Shown here: positions 1 through 5,412 of the stretch, one piece after another | Layout of the letters: each line of letters starts with the position of its first letter | How positions within the stretch are numbered: position 1 is the first letter of the stretch | Assembly (NCBI GenBank): GCA_018644785.1 | Contig: JABGPV010000322.1 | Coordinates: forward strand, 1 to 5,412 | DNA: 5,412 nt | Source: Deltaproteobacteria bacterium | GTDB taxonomy: Bacteria; Desulfobacterota; DSM-4660; Desulfatiglandales; Desulfatiglandaceae | Direction of reading: 5' to 3' | Position numbers and translations under genes: made by a program | Notes under the pieces: model-generated | Told to the model about the DNA's origin: nothing | What the model saw: the letters and a program-made list of their open reading frames with translations, nothing else | Database searches by the model: none

Positions 1-1
1 C

Positions 2-88
2 CTTTACAAGAATATTGTCTATCTCCTGACCAGTTGGTTGCGCGAAGACAAGACCCGTGCCAAGGAGGCCAAGGGAGATGGCGCATGA
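2..88 (+). CDS. C-terminal tail of an unidentified upstream protein (5' end outside window)
   Basis: An open frame enters from the left edge and ends at TGA 86-88, giving 28 residues. They begin LYKNIVYLLTSWLREDK and end in a charged, alanine/glycine-rich tail. The first part reads as an amphipathic or hydrophobic helix, like the last helix of a helical protein. The stop lies 11 nt inside the downstream channel gene (start 78), and the channel's ribosome-binding site sits within these last codons, so the two genes are probably co-transcribed and translationally coupled. RND operons often have a TetR- or MarR-type regulator in this position, and a helical C-terminus would fit, but 28 residues are too few to assign a family. 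The call rests on frame, base composition and gene packing only. Confidence 0.55.
   Translation, partial: LYKNIVYLLTSWLREDKTRAKEAKGDGA
62..68 (+). promoter_or_regulatory. Ribosome-binding site that favours ATG 78 as the channel start
   Basis: AAGGAGG is a near-perfect Shine-Dalgarno sequence ending 9 nt before ATG 78. It lies downstream of the alternative in-frame GTG at 57, so it cannot serve that codon. The next in-frame ATG (99) has only GGAGG 4 nt upstream, which is too close. This supports 78 as the start, 7 codons shorter than the longest possible frame. Confidence 0.75.
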
Positions 89-1634
89 TGGAGGGCAGAT
101 GCCGGAGGACGGAAGACGGAAGACGGAGGACAGAGGACAGAGGGTTGCCGTCCGTCATCTGTCCTCCGTCATCTGTTTTATAACGGCGGCATTACTTTTT
201 GTGGCGCCATCCTGCAGGCATGCCGACCGCTATGAGTATCAACATATCAAACAGGCCTATGAAAAACCTAAAAAACCGGCAACTGTGCCTACGCTATCGG
301 TGCAAAAAAACAATCCAGTTGAAACCCCCGAAAAAATAATAGCGGCTGCGGGTTTTCTGACCCTTGAAAAAGTAATCCGAATCGCCCTTCAAAATAATCC
401 GGACATGGACATGGCGGTGGCGCGGATTCAACAGTCAGAGGCCATGTTGGATGAGGCCATGAGCGCATTCTGGCCGGTAATCAGTGTTTACGGAGAATAC
501 CTTCAAGGAAACGCCCCGTCCGCCTACCTGTTTAAAACCATTGATCAGCGTAAATTGCCGCCGGGAACCGACTTCAACAATCCGGGATGGTTTGAAAACT
601 ACGAGGTGGGAATCCAGGGACGATTGAATCTTTTTAACGGGGGACGGGATTATCTGAGAAAGCGCATGGCGGAAACGGGTTTGACCATCAGCCGCCTGGA
701 CCGAAAAACCGTTCAAAACGGCCTGGTGACCTCGGTTATACATGCCTATTACAGTGTTCTGGCCGCCGAAAAATACGTAATCATCAGCGGTGATTCCGTG
801 AAAACGGTGAAAAAAGAACTGGGCTTGATCAATGTGCGGTATGAAGCTGGTGGGGCCCTCAAATCAGATGTGTTGTCCCTCAAGGTTGCGCTGGCCCAAT
901 CCAGGGAAGGGCTGATTCGGGCCCGGAACAATCACAGCCTCAGCGTTTCGTCCCTGGACAACCTGCTGGGTCTTCACCCGGATACGTCCCTTTCGCTGGC
1001 CGGTGATCAGCAGGTCCCCATCAAAGTGCCTGATTTGTATGAAAAAGCATTGGTCATGGCCATGGCGAACCGCCCGGAATTGCATAAATCCCGCTTGCAG
1101 GTGGTAAGGTCACGCATGGATCTGGACGTGGCCCGTTCCGAATACCTGCCGCGTTTGGACGCGCAAATGAGAACCTATTTTGATGACCCGGGTCTTGATT
1201 TTGAATGGGATCGGAAAAACTGGACTGCGGGGGTCATCCTCAATTGGGATGTGTTTACCGGATTCAGGAGACAGTCCCATGTGGATCGTGCCCGTGCGGT
1301 GTTAAAAGAGATGCTGGCGGCCGATCGGAAGGCGACCCTGGCGGTGCAACTACAGCTGAAAGGGGCTTACATGAAATATGCGGAGTCCAAGGCCCGCTGG
1401 AATGTGAGCCGGGCCAGTGTGGCGCACAGTGAAGAGTCCCTGCGTCTGGTTCAGAAGCAATACGAAGGGGGGTCTGCCACCATTACCCGGTATCTGGAGG
1501 CGGAGTTGGCCAGAAATCGTGCACGTCTAAGGACCACCACAGCCTTTTATGACCGGGAAAAGACCGCTGCGGCCATTGGGCGGGCCATGGGGTTCTGGGC
1601 GAATGACAGAGGACAGACGACGGATGACAGATGA
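78..1634 (+). CDS. TolC-family outer-membrane efflux channel (OEP), probable lipoprotein, with repeat-derived termini
   Basis: This is the outer-membrane exit duct of the tripartite pump, 518 residues from ATG 78. The OEP core starts near residue 94 with the family's LTLEKVIRIALQNNPD motif, followed by A-rich helical segments and FWPVISVYGEY. The second half repeats the pattern (ANRPELHKSRLQVVRSRMDL, then YLPRLDAQMRTYFDDP and LNWDVFTGFRR), which is the internal duplication typical of TolC/NodT proteins. Two beta-strand regions and long alpha-helical stretches are apparent. The N-terminus is unusual: about 27 polar residues (GRRKTEDRGQR) precede a hydrophobic core (LSSVICFITAALLFVAPS, residues 28-45) and Cys46, a possible lipid-attachment site with a weak lipobox (VAPSC). 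Both the polar leader and the start of the core are encoded by heptamer repeats. The last 11 residues (ANDRGQTTDDR) and the stop codon also come from a repeat. The core length is normal for the family. It is followed after 79 nt by its adaptor. The channel family is certain; lipidation is an inference. Confidence 0.95.
   Translation: MAHDGGQMPEDGRRKTEDRGQRVAVRHLSSVICFITAALLFVAPSCRHADRYEYQHIKQAYEKPKKPATVPTLSVQKNNPVETPEKIIAAAGFLTLEKVIRIALQNNPDMDMAVARIQQSEAMLDEAMSAFWPVISVYGEYLQGNAPSAYLFKTIDQRKLPPGTDFNNPGWFENYEVGIQGRLNLFNGGRDYLRKRMAETGLTISRLDRKTVQNGLVTSVIHAYYSVLAAEKYVIISGDSVKTVKKELGLINVRYEAGGALKSDVLSLKVALAQSREGLIRARNNHSLSVSSLDNLLGLHPDTSLSLAGDQQVPIKVPDLYEKALVMAMANRPELHKSRLQVVRSRMDLDVARSEYLPRLDAQMRTYFDDPGLDFEWDRKNWTAGVILNWDVFTGFRRQSHVDRARAVLKEMLAADRKATLAVQLQLKGAYMKYAESKARWNVSRASVAHSEESLRLVQKQYEGGSATITRYLEAELARNRARLRTTTAFYDREKTAAAIGRAMGFWANDRGQTTDDR
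107..176 (+). repeat. Heptamer repeat array in head-to-head inverted arrangement, forming an imperfect hairpin
   Basis: Five in-phase heptamers run from 107 to 141: GGACGGA, AGACGGA, AGACGGA, GGACAGA, GGACAGA (consensus RGACRGA). After a 9-nt gap the complementary form begins at 151: TCCGTCA, TCTGTCC, TCCGTCA and a partial TCTGT to 176. The two halves pair as 119-141 with 151-173, a 23-bp stem with three mismatches (121/171, 135/157, 139/153) and a 9-nt loop. The core 122-134 / 158-170 is a perfect 13-bp match. The whole array lies inside the channel gene, beginning 29 nt after the start codon. As 7 is not a multiple of 3, the frame cycles every 21 nt and reads as KTEDRGQ-like peptide on one side and HLSSVIC on the other. 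Confidence 0.85.
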
Positions 1635-1638
1635 CGGT
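1604..1638 (+). repeat. Second heptamer array at the channel gene 3' end; supplies the stop codon
   Basis: Five consecutive in-phase heptamers are present: TGACAGA, GGACAGA, CGACGGA, TGACAGA, TGACGGT (consensus NGACRGA). They belong to the same family as the array near the gene's 5' end. GACAGAGGACAGA at 1605-1617 is identical to 129-141, and ACAGATGACGG at 1627-1637 is the exact reverse complement of 166-176. The array encodes the last residues of the channel protein, and the TGA stop (1632-1634) is the first three bases of the fifth unit. Confidence 0.85.
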
Positions 1639-1639
1639 A

Positions 1640-1662
1640 GGGGCAGGCCTCGTGCCTGCCCT
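1640..1662 (+). repeat. Short palindrome (stem-loop) in the channel-adaptor spacer
   Basis: GGGCAGGC (1641-1648) and GCCTGCCC (1654-1661) form a perfect 8-bp GC-rich stem with a CTCGT loop; a G-T wobble (1640/1662) can extend it. It starts within 3 nt of the heptamer array. The following bases are TTTACAGAG, with no thymine run, so it does not look like a classic intrinsic terminator. It could be a REP-like dispersed palindrome, or an mRNA-stabilising or processing hairpin between the two genes. The pairing is directly visible; the role is not. Confidence 0.75.
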
Positions 1663-1692
1663 TTACAGAGGGCAGAGGTTTGAATTGTAAAG
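1656..1692 (+). other. Alternative secondary structures in the channel-adaptor spacer
   Basis: Within the 79-nt spacer (1635-1713), CTGCCCT (1656-1662) can pair with AGGGCAG (1669-1675), a perfect 7-bp stem with a 6-nt loop. It uses the same bases as the right arm of the upstream palindrome, so the two hairpins exclude one another. CTTTACA (1661-1667) is also the reverse complement of TGTAAAG (1686-1692), an outer inverted repeat spaced by 18 nt. I see no promoter-like -35/-10 pair in the spacer. Any regulatory use is speculative. Confidence 0.35.
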
Positions 1693-1696
1693 AGGC

Positions 1697-1702
1697 AGGG
1701 AG
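1697..1702 (+). promoter_or_regulatory. Probable ribosome-binding site of the adaptor gene
   Basis: AGGGAG ends 11 nt before ATG 1714, slightly longer than the usual spacing. An out-of-frame ATG at 1704 lies only 1 nt after it and opens a 5-codon frame that stops at 1721, so it is unlikely to be used. No better purine-rich site lies between this motif and 1714. Confidence 0.5.
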
Positions 1703-1713
1703 AATGGATTGCC

Positions 1714-2880
1714 ATGGATAAAAAGAAAACGAAAAAAGGGGTCCGTTTTCTTTCATTTTTGTTGGGCATAGCGGCGCTGGTGCTGTTGATGCTTTACATG
1801 GCGGGTGTTTTTGTCCCTGATAAAATCGGTCCGGGGAAAATACTTGTCGAGAAACAGAGGTGGGAACCTGAAGCTATCGCAAAGGCGGTTCGGGAGACGG
1901 TGACCGAATTTTACGAGGCCCCGGGAACGGTGCGTCCCCGACAGGAAACCCGTGTTGAGTCCCGGGTGCAGGGGCGCATCGTTGATGTCCTGGTGCGGCC
2001 CGGGGATGTTGTCAAAACCGGGGACCGCCTGGTGGTGCTGGACAGCCGGGAGTTACAGGCCCGTTTGGAAAGGGCACGGCAAGCGGTTTTATCGGCCAGG
2101 GCCAGGCGGGACCGGTTCCGCCAGGCGATCAATGCCGCAGAAGCCGCTTTCAAAAGGGCGGAAGCCGCCTATAACCGCGTGAAAACCTATTTCAAATCAG
2201 AAGCAGCCACGAAGCAGCAGCTGGAGGAGGCAGAAGCCTCTTTTCACCAGGCCCGAGCCGGCCTCAGTCAGACTCGTGAAGGCTTGAAGGAAGGGAATGC
2301 CGGCGTAAAACAGGCCGAGAAGGGTGTTGAAGAAGCGCGCATTGTTCAGCATTATACGGAAATTCGTTCTGATGCCCAGGGTCAGGTGGTTGAACGGTTG
2401 GCGGAGCCCGGGGATATGGCATTCCCCGGAAAACCGCTCCTGGTGTTGCAGACCCGTAGGGCCCTGCGTCTGGAGGCCCTGGTGCCGGAAGGGATGATTC
2501 AACGGATCAAGATGGGGGAATCCTTGAAGGTGGTGATTACGGCCCTCAAACAGTCCTTGTCGGGTCCGGTGTCCGAAATCATCCCTTCTGCGGACCCGGC
2601 CACCCGTTCCTTTCGGGTTAAAGTGGATCTGCCGGAAACGAAAGAGCTCTACCCCGGCATGTTCGGGCGTCTTATGGTACCGGTGGGGAAAATATCCGTG
2701 GTATGGATACCGGAAAACGCTCTTGAGCGGGTGGGGCAACTGGAAATGGTGCACGTTAAATCAGGGGAGGATTGGGTCCGGATCTATGTGACCACGGGAA
2801 GGGTGTTTGACAGCCGGGTGGAGGTTCTTTCAGGCTTGAACGGCGGAGAGGCGGTTGCTGTTGGGGGAGAAGCGAAATGA
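1714..2880 (+). CDS. RND efflux periplasmic adaptor subunit (HlyD/AcrA-type membrane fusion protein)
   Basis: This 388-residue protein links the inner-membrane pump to the outer-membrane channel. A lysine-rich N-terminus (MDKKKTKKG) precedes one hydrophobic segment at about residues 12-34 with no lipobox cysteine, so it is probably anchored by an uncleaved transmembrane helix and not by lipid. The first lipoyl half-motif lies at about 71-110 (PGTVRPRQETRVESRVQGRI, then VRPGDVVKTGDRLVVLD). A long alanine/arginine/glutamate-rich coiled-coil hairpin spans about 111-212. The second lipoyl half is at about 215-250 (TEIRSDAQGQVVERLAEPGD). The beta-barrel and membrane-proximal domains follow, including the family-typical PSADPATRSFRVKVDLP and LYPGMFGRL. 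The gene ends in TGA 2878-2880, overlapping the pump start by 4 nt (ATGA), which implies translational coupling. The length is normal for the family. The hairpin of about 100 residues is on the long side compared with AcrA. The substrate is not evident. Confidence 0.95.
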   Translation: MDKKKTKKGVRFLSFLLGIAALVLLMLYMAGVFVPDKIGPGKILVEKQRWEPEAIAKAVRETVTEFYEAPGTVRPRQETRVESRVQGRIVDVLVRPGDVVKTGDRLVVLDSRELQARLERARQAVLSARARRDRFRQAINAAEAAFKRAEAAYNRVKTYFKSEAATKQQLEEAEASFHQARAGLSQTREGLKEGNAGVKQAEKGVEEARIVQHYTEIRSDAQGQVVERLAEPGDMAFPGKPLLVLQTRRALRLEALVPEGMIQRIKMGESLKVVITALKQSLSGPVSEIIPSADPATRSFRVKVDLPETKELYPGMFGRLMVPVGKISVVWIPENALERVGQLEMVHVKSGEDWVRIYVTTGRVFDSRVEVLSGLNGGEAVAVGGEAK

Positions 2881-5412
2881 GTCAGAATGATTCGCGCCCA
2901 CCGGGCTTGATCGCCCGGATTGTGGAGCTGTTCATTACCTCCAAGCTTTCCATTCTCTTTATCATCTTCGCCATGGCCATGGGGGCAGCGGCCGTTTTGA
3001 TGACGCCGCGGGAAGAGGAACCCCAGATTGTGGTGCCGCTGGCCGATGTTTATGTAAACGCTCCGGGCGCGTCAGCGGAGGAAGTGGAGAAACTGGTGGC
3101 CACCCCCCTGGAACGTCTGCTCTGGCAGATTGACGGAGTCGAGTATGTCTATTCCGTGTCCCGTCGTGACATGGCCATTGTTACGGTTCGCTTTTACGTG
3201 GGTGAGGACCGCGAAAGGTCCCTGGTAAAGCTCTACAATAAGATTTCCATGAACATGGACCAAGCCCCCCCACTGGTCAAAAACTGGCTCATCCGGCCCG
3301 TGGAAATTGACGATGTGCCCATTGTCAACCTGACCCTTTATTCCCACCAATACAATGATCATGAACTGCGCCGCATCGGTGAAGAGGTCCTGAGCCGACT
3401 GGCAATGGTTCCGGATATTTCCAGAACCTATCTTGTGGGCGGTCGTTCCCGGGAAGTTCAAGTGGCCCTCAGTGCGGACCGGATGGCTGGCCTGGGAGTC
3501 TCCATGCTGGATGTCTGGCATGCCCTTCAGGGGACCGATGCGGCGGTCACGGCCGGCAGTTTCAATCGCACCAACCGGTCCGTATCGGTCACCAGTGATT
3601 CCTTTGTGGCTTCCGCCGAGCATGTGGCGGAGCTGGTGGTATCCACCCATCAGGGACGCCCCGTATATCTTCGGGATATCGCCAAAGTGACGGACGGTCC
3701 GGAGGAACCGGCGGCCTATACCCGCTTAGGCTTTTCCAATGCCCTGGTGACGTCCGGGGAACGAAAAGGAATGACCCACGATCTGCCGGCCGTCACCCTG
3801 GCGCTGGCCAAGAAACGGGGAACCAATGCGGTTCGGGTGGCCGATGAAATCCTGATTAAGATGGATGAACTGAAAAAAACCGTGATCCCGGACGGTGTGG
3901 AGGTGGCGGTCACCCGGAATTACGGGCAAACCGCCCAGCATAAGGTAAACGATCTTCTGGGATCTCTGGTCTTTGCCATCCTCACGGTGGTGGCTCTCCT
4001 GGCCTTTACCCTGGGTTGGCGCGAAGCCCTGGTGGTGGCCCTGGCCGTCCCTTTGAGTTTTTCACTGGCCCTTTTCGTCAACTATGCTTTTGGGTTTACC
4101 ATCAACCGGGTGACCCTGTTTGCCCTCATTTTGAGCCTGGGGCTTGTGGTGGACGACCCCATCACCAATGTGGACAATATTCAGCGGCATATACGAATGG
4201 GAATGCGAAACCCCCTTTCCGCCACTCTCCATGCGGTTCAGGAAGTTCTCCCCCCGGTGATCATGAGTACCCTGGCCATTATTATTTCCTTTGTGCCGCT
4301 CTTCTTCATCACGGGCATGATGGGCCCGTACATGGCGCCCATGGCCGCCAATGTGCCGCTCACGGTGAGCTTTTCCACGTTGTGCGCCATTACGGTGGTG
4401 CCCTGGTTCAGCTATCTGCTGCTGAGAAGGTCTGCACCCGCATCCGGAGAGCAGCAGTCTCGGTCCGGCGTGGATACCGATGTGACGCCCCCATGGGTTA
4501 AAAAAGGTTATCGCCTTGTGGTGGGGCCCTTTCTGGATTCGGGGAGCAAACGATTCCTTCTTTATTTTATCGTCTTTTTGCTGCTGGTGGTGTCCATGGT
4601 GCTCGCCCTTTTTCGATATGTGCCCATGAAAATGCTTCCCTTTGACAACAAGGATGAATTCCAGATTGTGATCGATATGCCCGAAGGCACACCCCTTGAG
4701 CAGACATCCCGGGTGGTTCAGGATTTTGAACGGTACCTGCGCCAGGTTCCGGAGGTGACGAATCTCATTTCCTACACGGGGACCGCCTCACCCATGGATT
4801 TTAACGGTATGGTGCGGCATTATTACCTGCGTCAGGGAGGGAATGTGGCGGATATCCGCGTTAACCTGGCCGGAAAACAACAGCGCAAACAACAGAGCCA
4901 TGCCATCCTGCTTCGCCTGCGAAAGGACCTGGAAGCTATCGCAGCCCGCCACGGGGCAAACATCAAACTGGTGGAGATGCCCCCCGGCCCGCCCGTCATT
5001 GCCACGGTGGTGGCGGAAATTTACGGGGGACCGGATCAGTTCTACGAAGACCTGATTGTGGCTGGAAAAACCGTGCAGGGGATCATGAAAACGGAACCTT
5101 TTGTGGTGGATATTGACGATACCACCGAGACCCCGCGGGACCGGATCGATTTTGTGCTGGACAAGGAAAAGGCGGCGCTACACGGGGTGAGCACCGCCAT
5201 GATCACCGGGACTCTAAGGACCGCGTTGAGCGGGGGGAACCCCGCCACGGTTCACCGACGGGGGGAACGCCAGCCCCTTCCGGTGAAAATCATCCTTCCC
5301 AGGGCCAAACGCTCCGGAATGGTGTCGCTTTCCCAGATTCCCGTAAAGGCACAGGACGGCAAAATGATTCCCCTGGGGGAGCTGGGGACATTTAAGAAAG
5401 TGGCCGAGGACC
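2877..5412 (+). CDS. RND-family efflux pump permease (AcrB/ACR_tran superfamily), 3' end outside window
   Basis: This is the inner-membrane, proton-driven pump; 845 codons are visible out of roughly 1030-1100 usual for the family, with no frameshift or internal stop. ATG 2877 overlaps the adaptor stop, with GGGGAG 7 nt upstream as ribosome-binding site. TM1 is at about 24-42, followed by TPREEEPQIVVP and the first periplasmic porter/docking loop (about 43-356). TM2 lies at about 360-379, TM3 at 384-403 and TM4 at 410-428. TM4 carries the acidic pair Asp426-Asp427, equivalent to the AcrB proton-relay Asp407/Asp408. TM5 is at about 461-479, TM6 at 492-516 and TM7 at 560-579. The second periplasmic loop begins with MLPFDNKDEFQIVIDMPEGT and includes VEMPPGPPV (699-707). 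The window ends inside that loop, so TM8-TM12 and the TM10 lysine cannot be checked. The TM4 signature reads VVDDPITNVDN where drug and metal pumps usually have VDDAIVVVEN, which points to a distinct subfamily. Drug versus metal specificity cannot be decided from sequence. Confidence 0.96.
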   Translation, partial: MSQNDSRPPGLIARIVELFITSKLSILFIIFAMAMGAAAVLMTPREEEPQIVVPLADVYVNAPGASAEEVEKLVATPLERLLWQIDGVEYVYSVSRRDMAIVTVRFYVGEDRERSLVKLYNKISMNMDQAPPLVKNWLIRPVEIDDVPIVNLTLYSHQYNDHELRRIGEEVLSRLAMVPDISRTYLVGGRSREVQVALSADRMAGLGVSMLDVWHALQGTDAAVTAGSFNRTNRSVSVTSDSFVASAEHVAELVVSTHQGRPVYLRDIAKVTDGPEEPAAYTRLGFSNALVTSGERKGMTHDLPAVTLALAKKRGTNAVRVADEILIKMDELKKTVIPDGVEVAVTRNYGQTAQHKVNDLLGSLVFAILTVVALLAFTLGWREALVVALAVPLSFSLALFVNYAFGFTINRVTLFALILSLGLVVDDPITNVDNIQRHIRMGMRNPLSATLHAVQEVLPPVIMSTLAIIISFVPLFFITGMMGPYMAPMAANVPLTVSFSTLCAITVVPWFSYLLLRRSAPASGEQQSRSGVDTDVTPPWVKKGYRLVVGPFLDSGSKRFLLYFIVFLLLVVSMVLALFRYVPMKMLPFDNKDEFQIVIDMPEGTPLEQTSRVVQDFERYLRQVPEVTNLISYTGTASPMDFNGMVRHYYLRQGGNVADIRVNLAGKQQRKQQSHAILLRLRKDLEAIAARHGANIKLVEMPPGPPVIATVVAEIYGGPDQFYEDLIVAGKTVQGIMKTEPFVVDIDDTTETPRDRIDFVLDKEKAALHGVSTAMITGTLRTALSGGNPATVHRRGERQPLPVKIILPRAKRSGMVSLSQIPVKAQDGKMIPLGELGTFKKVAED

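Noticed and set aside
107..176. CRISPR-like array
   Set aside because: The unit is 7 bp with no spacers; it is a simple tandem/inverted repeat.
435..1085. Several - strand open frames of 60-102 codons within the channel gene
   Set aside because: They lie antisense to a clearly conserved reading frame, show no recognisable motifs and no supporting ribosome-binding sites.
1641..1664. Intrinsic transcription terminator after the channel gene
   Set aside because: The stem is good but only three T residues follow, and adaptor and pump genes needed for the same complex lie just downstream.
1704..1721. Five-codon upstream frame (ATG 1704 to TAA 1721) overlapping the adaptor start, as a leader peptide
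   Set aside because: The only Shine-Dalgarno-like motif ends 1 nt before this ATG, too close for efficient initiation; the overlap may be chance.
1527..1769. Two overlapping - strand frames spanning the channel-adaptor junction, one containing SSVIRRLSSVIR
   Set aside because: The repeated peptide is just the reverse-strand translation of the heptamer array; the rest is antisense to the channel and adaptor genes.
2197..2754. A 185-codon - strand frame opposite the adaptor
   Set aside because: Shadow of a high-GC coding region; low-complexity His/Phe/Arg/Gly-rich composition without domain features, while the + strand encodes a complete adaptor.
3072..3650. A 192-codon - strand frame opposite the pump
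   Set aside because: Antisense shadow of the conserved RND periplasmic domain; composition (many His, Gly, Gln) is typical of reverse-frame translation.
4016..4501. A 161-codon + strand frame in another phase within the pump gene
   Set aside because: The pump frame is continuous through this stretch with TM3-TM6 motifs; the alternative frame is Pro/Gly/His-rich noise.
2877..5412. Heavy-metal (CusA-type) RND pump
   Set aside because: No metal-binding Met/His clusters were recognised in adaptor or pump, and the TM4 signature does not match; left as a general RND exporter.

Overview
The window holds most of a tripartite RND (resistance-nodulation-division) efflux operon, all on the + strand. 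In order it contains: the last 28 codons of an unidentified upstream gene (2-88); a TolC-like outer-membrane channel (78-1634); a membrane-anchored periplasmic adaptor (1714-2880); and the first 845 codons of an inner-membrane RND pump of the AcrB/ACR_tran superfamily (2877 to the window edge, no stop). Nothing on the - strand looks like a gene.

The genes are tightly packed. The channel start overlaps the end of the upstream gene by 11 nt, and the adaptor and pump share an ATGA stop/start. The only real gap is the 79 nt between channel and adaptor. This is the usual layout of a co-transcribed drug or toxic-compound exporter: the pump takes substrate from the inner membrane or periplasm using the proton gradient, the adaptor bridges the periplasm, and the channel crosses the outer membrane. 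The substrate cannot be read from the sequence.

The least ordinary part is repeat DNA around the channel gene. Near its 5' end, five tandem heptamers (consensus NGACRGA) at 107-141 are followed by an inverted set at 151-176, giving an imperfect 23-bp hairpin inside the coding region. Near its 3' end, five more in-phase heptamers (1604-1638) encode the last residues and supply the stop codon. A separate short palindrome (1640-1662) follows directly in the spacer. The repeat is translated into the low-complexity N-terminus (KTEDRGQ-type peptide), the start of the signal-peptide hydrophobic core, and the C-terminal tail. Repeats of this style are, from memory, scattered through genomes of some environmental bacteria, so this is best read as a dispersed repeat family that has invaded or been absorbed by a gene.

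Organism: a didermic (Gram-negative) bacterium of moderate to high GC. The channel-adaptor-pump order, the TM4 motif of the pump and the heptamer repeats are reminiscent of environmental Desulfobacterota (Desulfobacterales-like), but this is an impression and not a proof. I see no RNA gene, CRISPR array, insertion sequence or phage element, and no evidence for a wholly new system.
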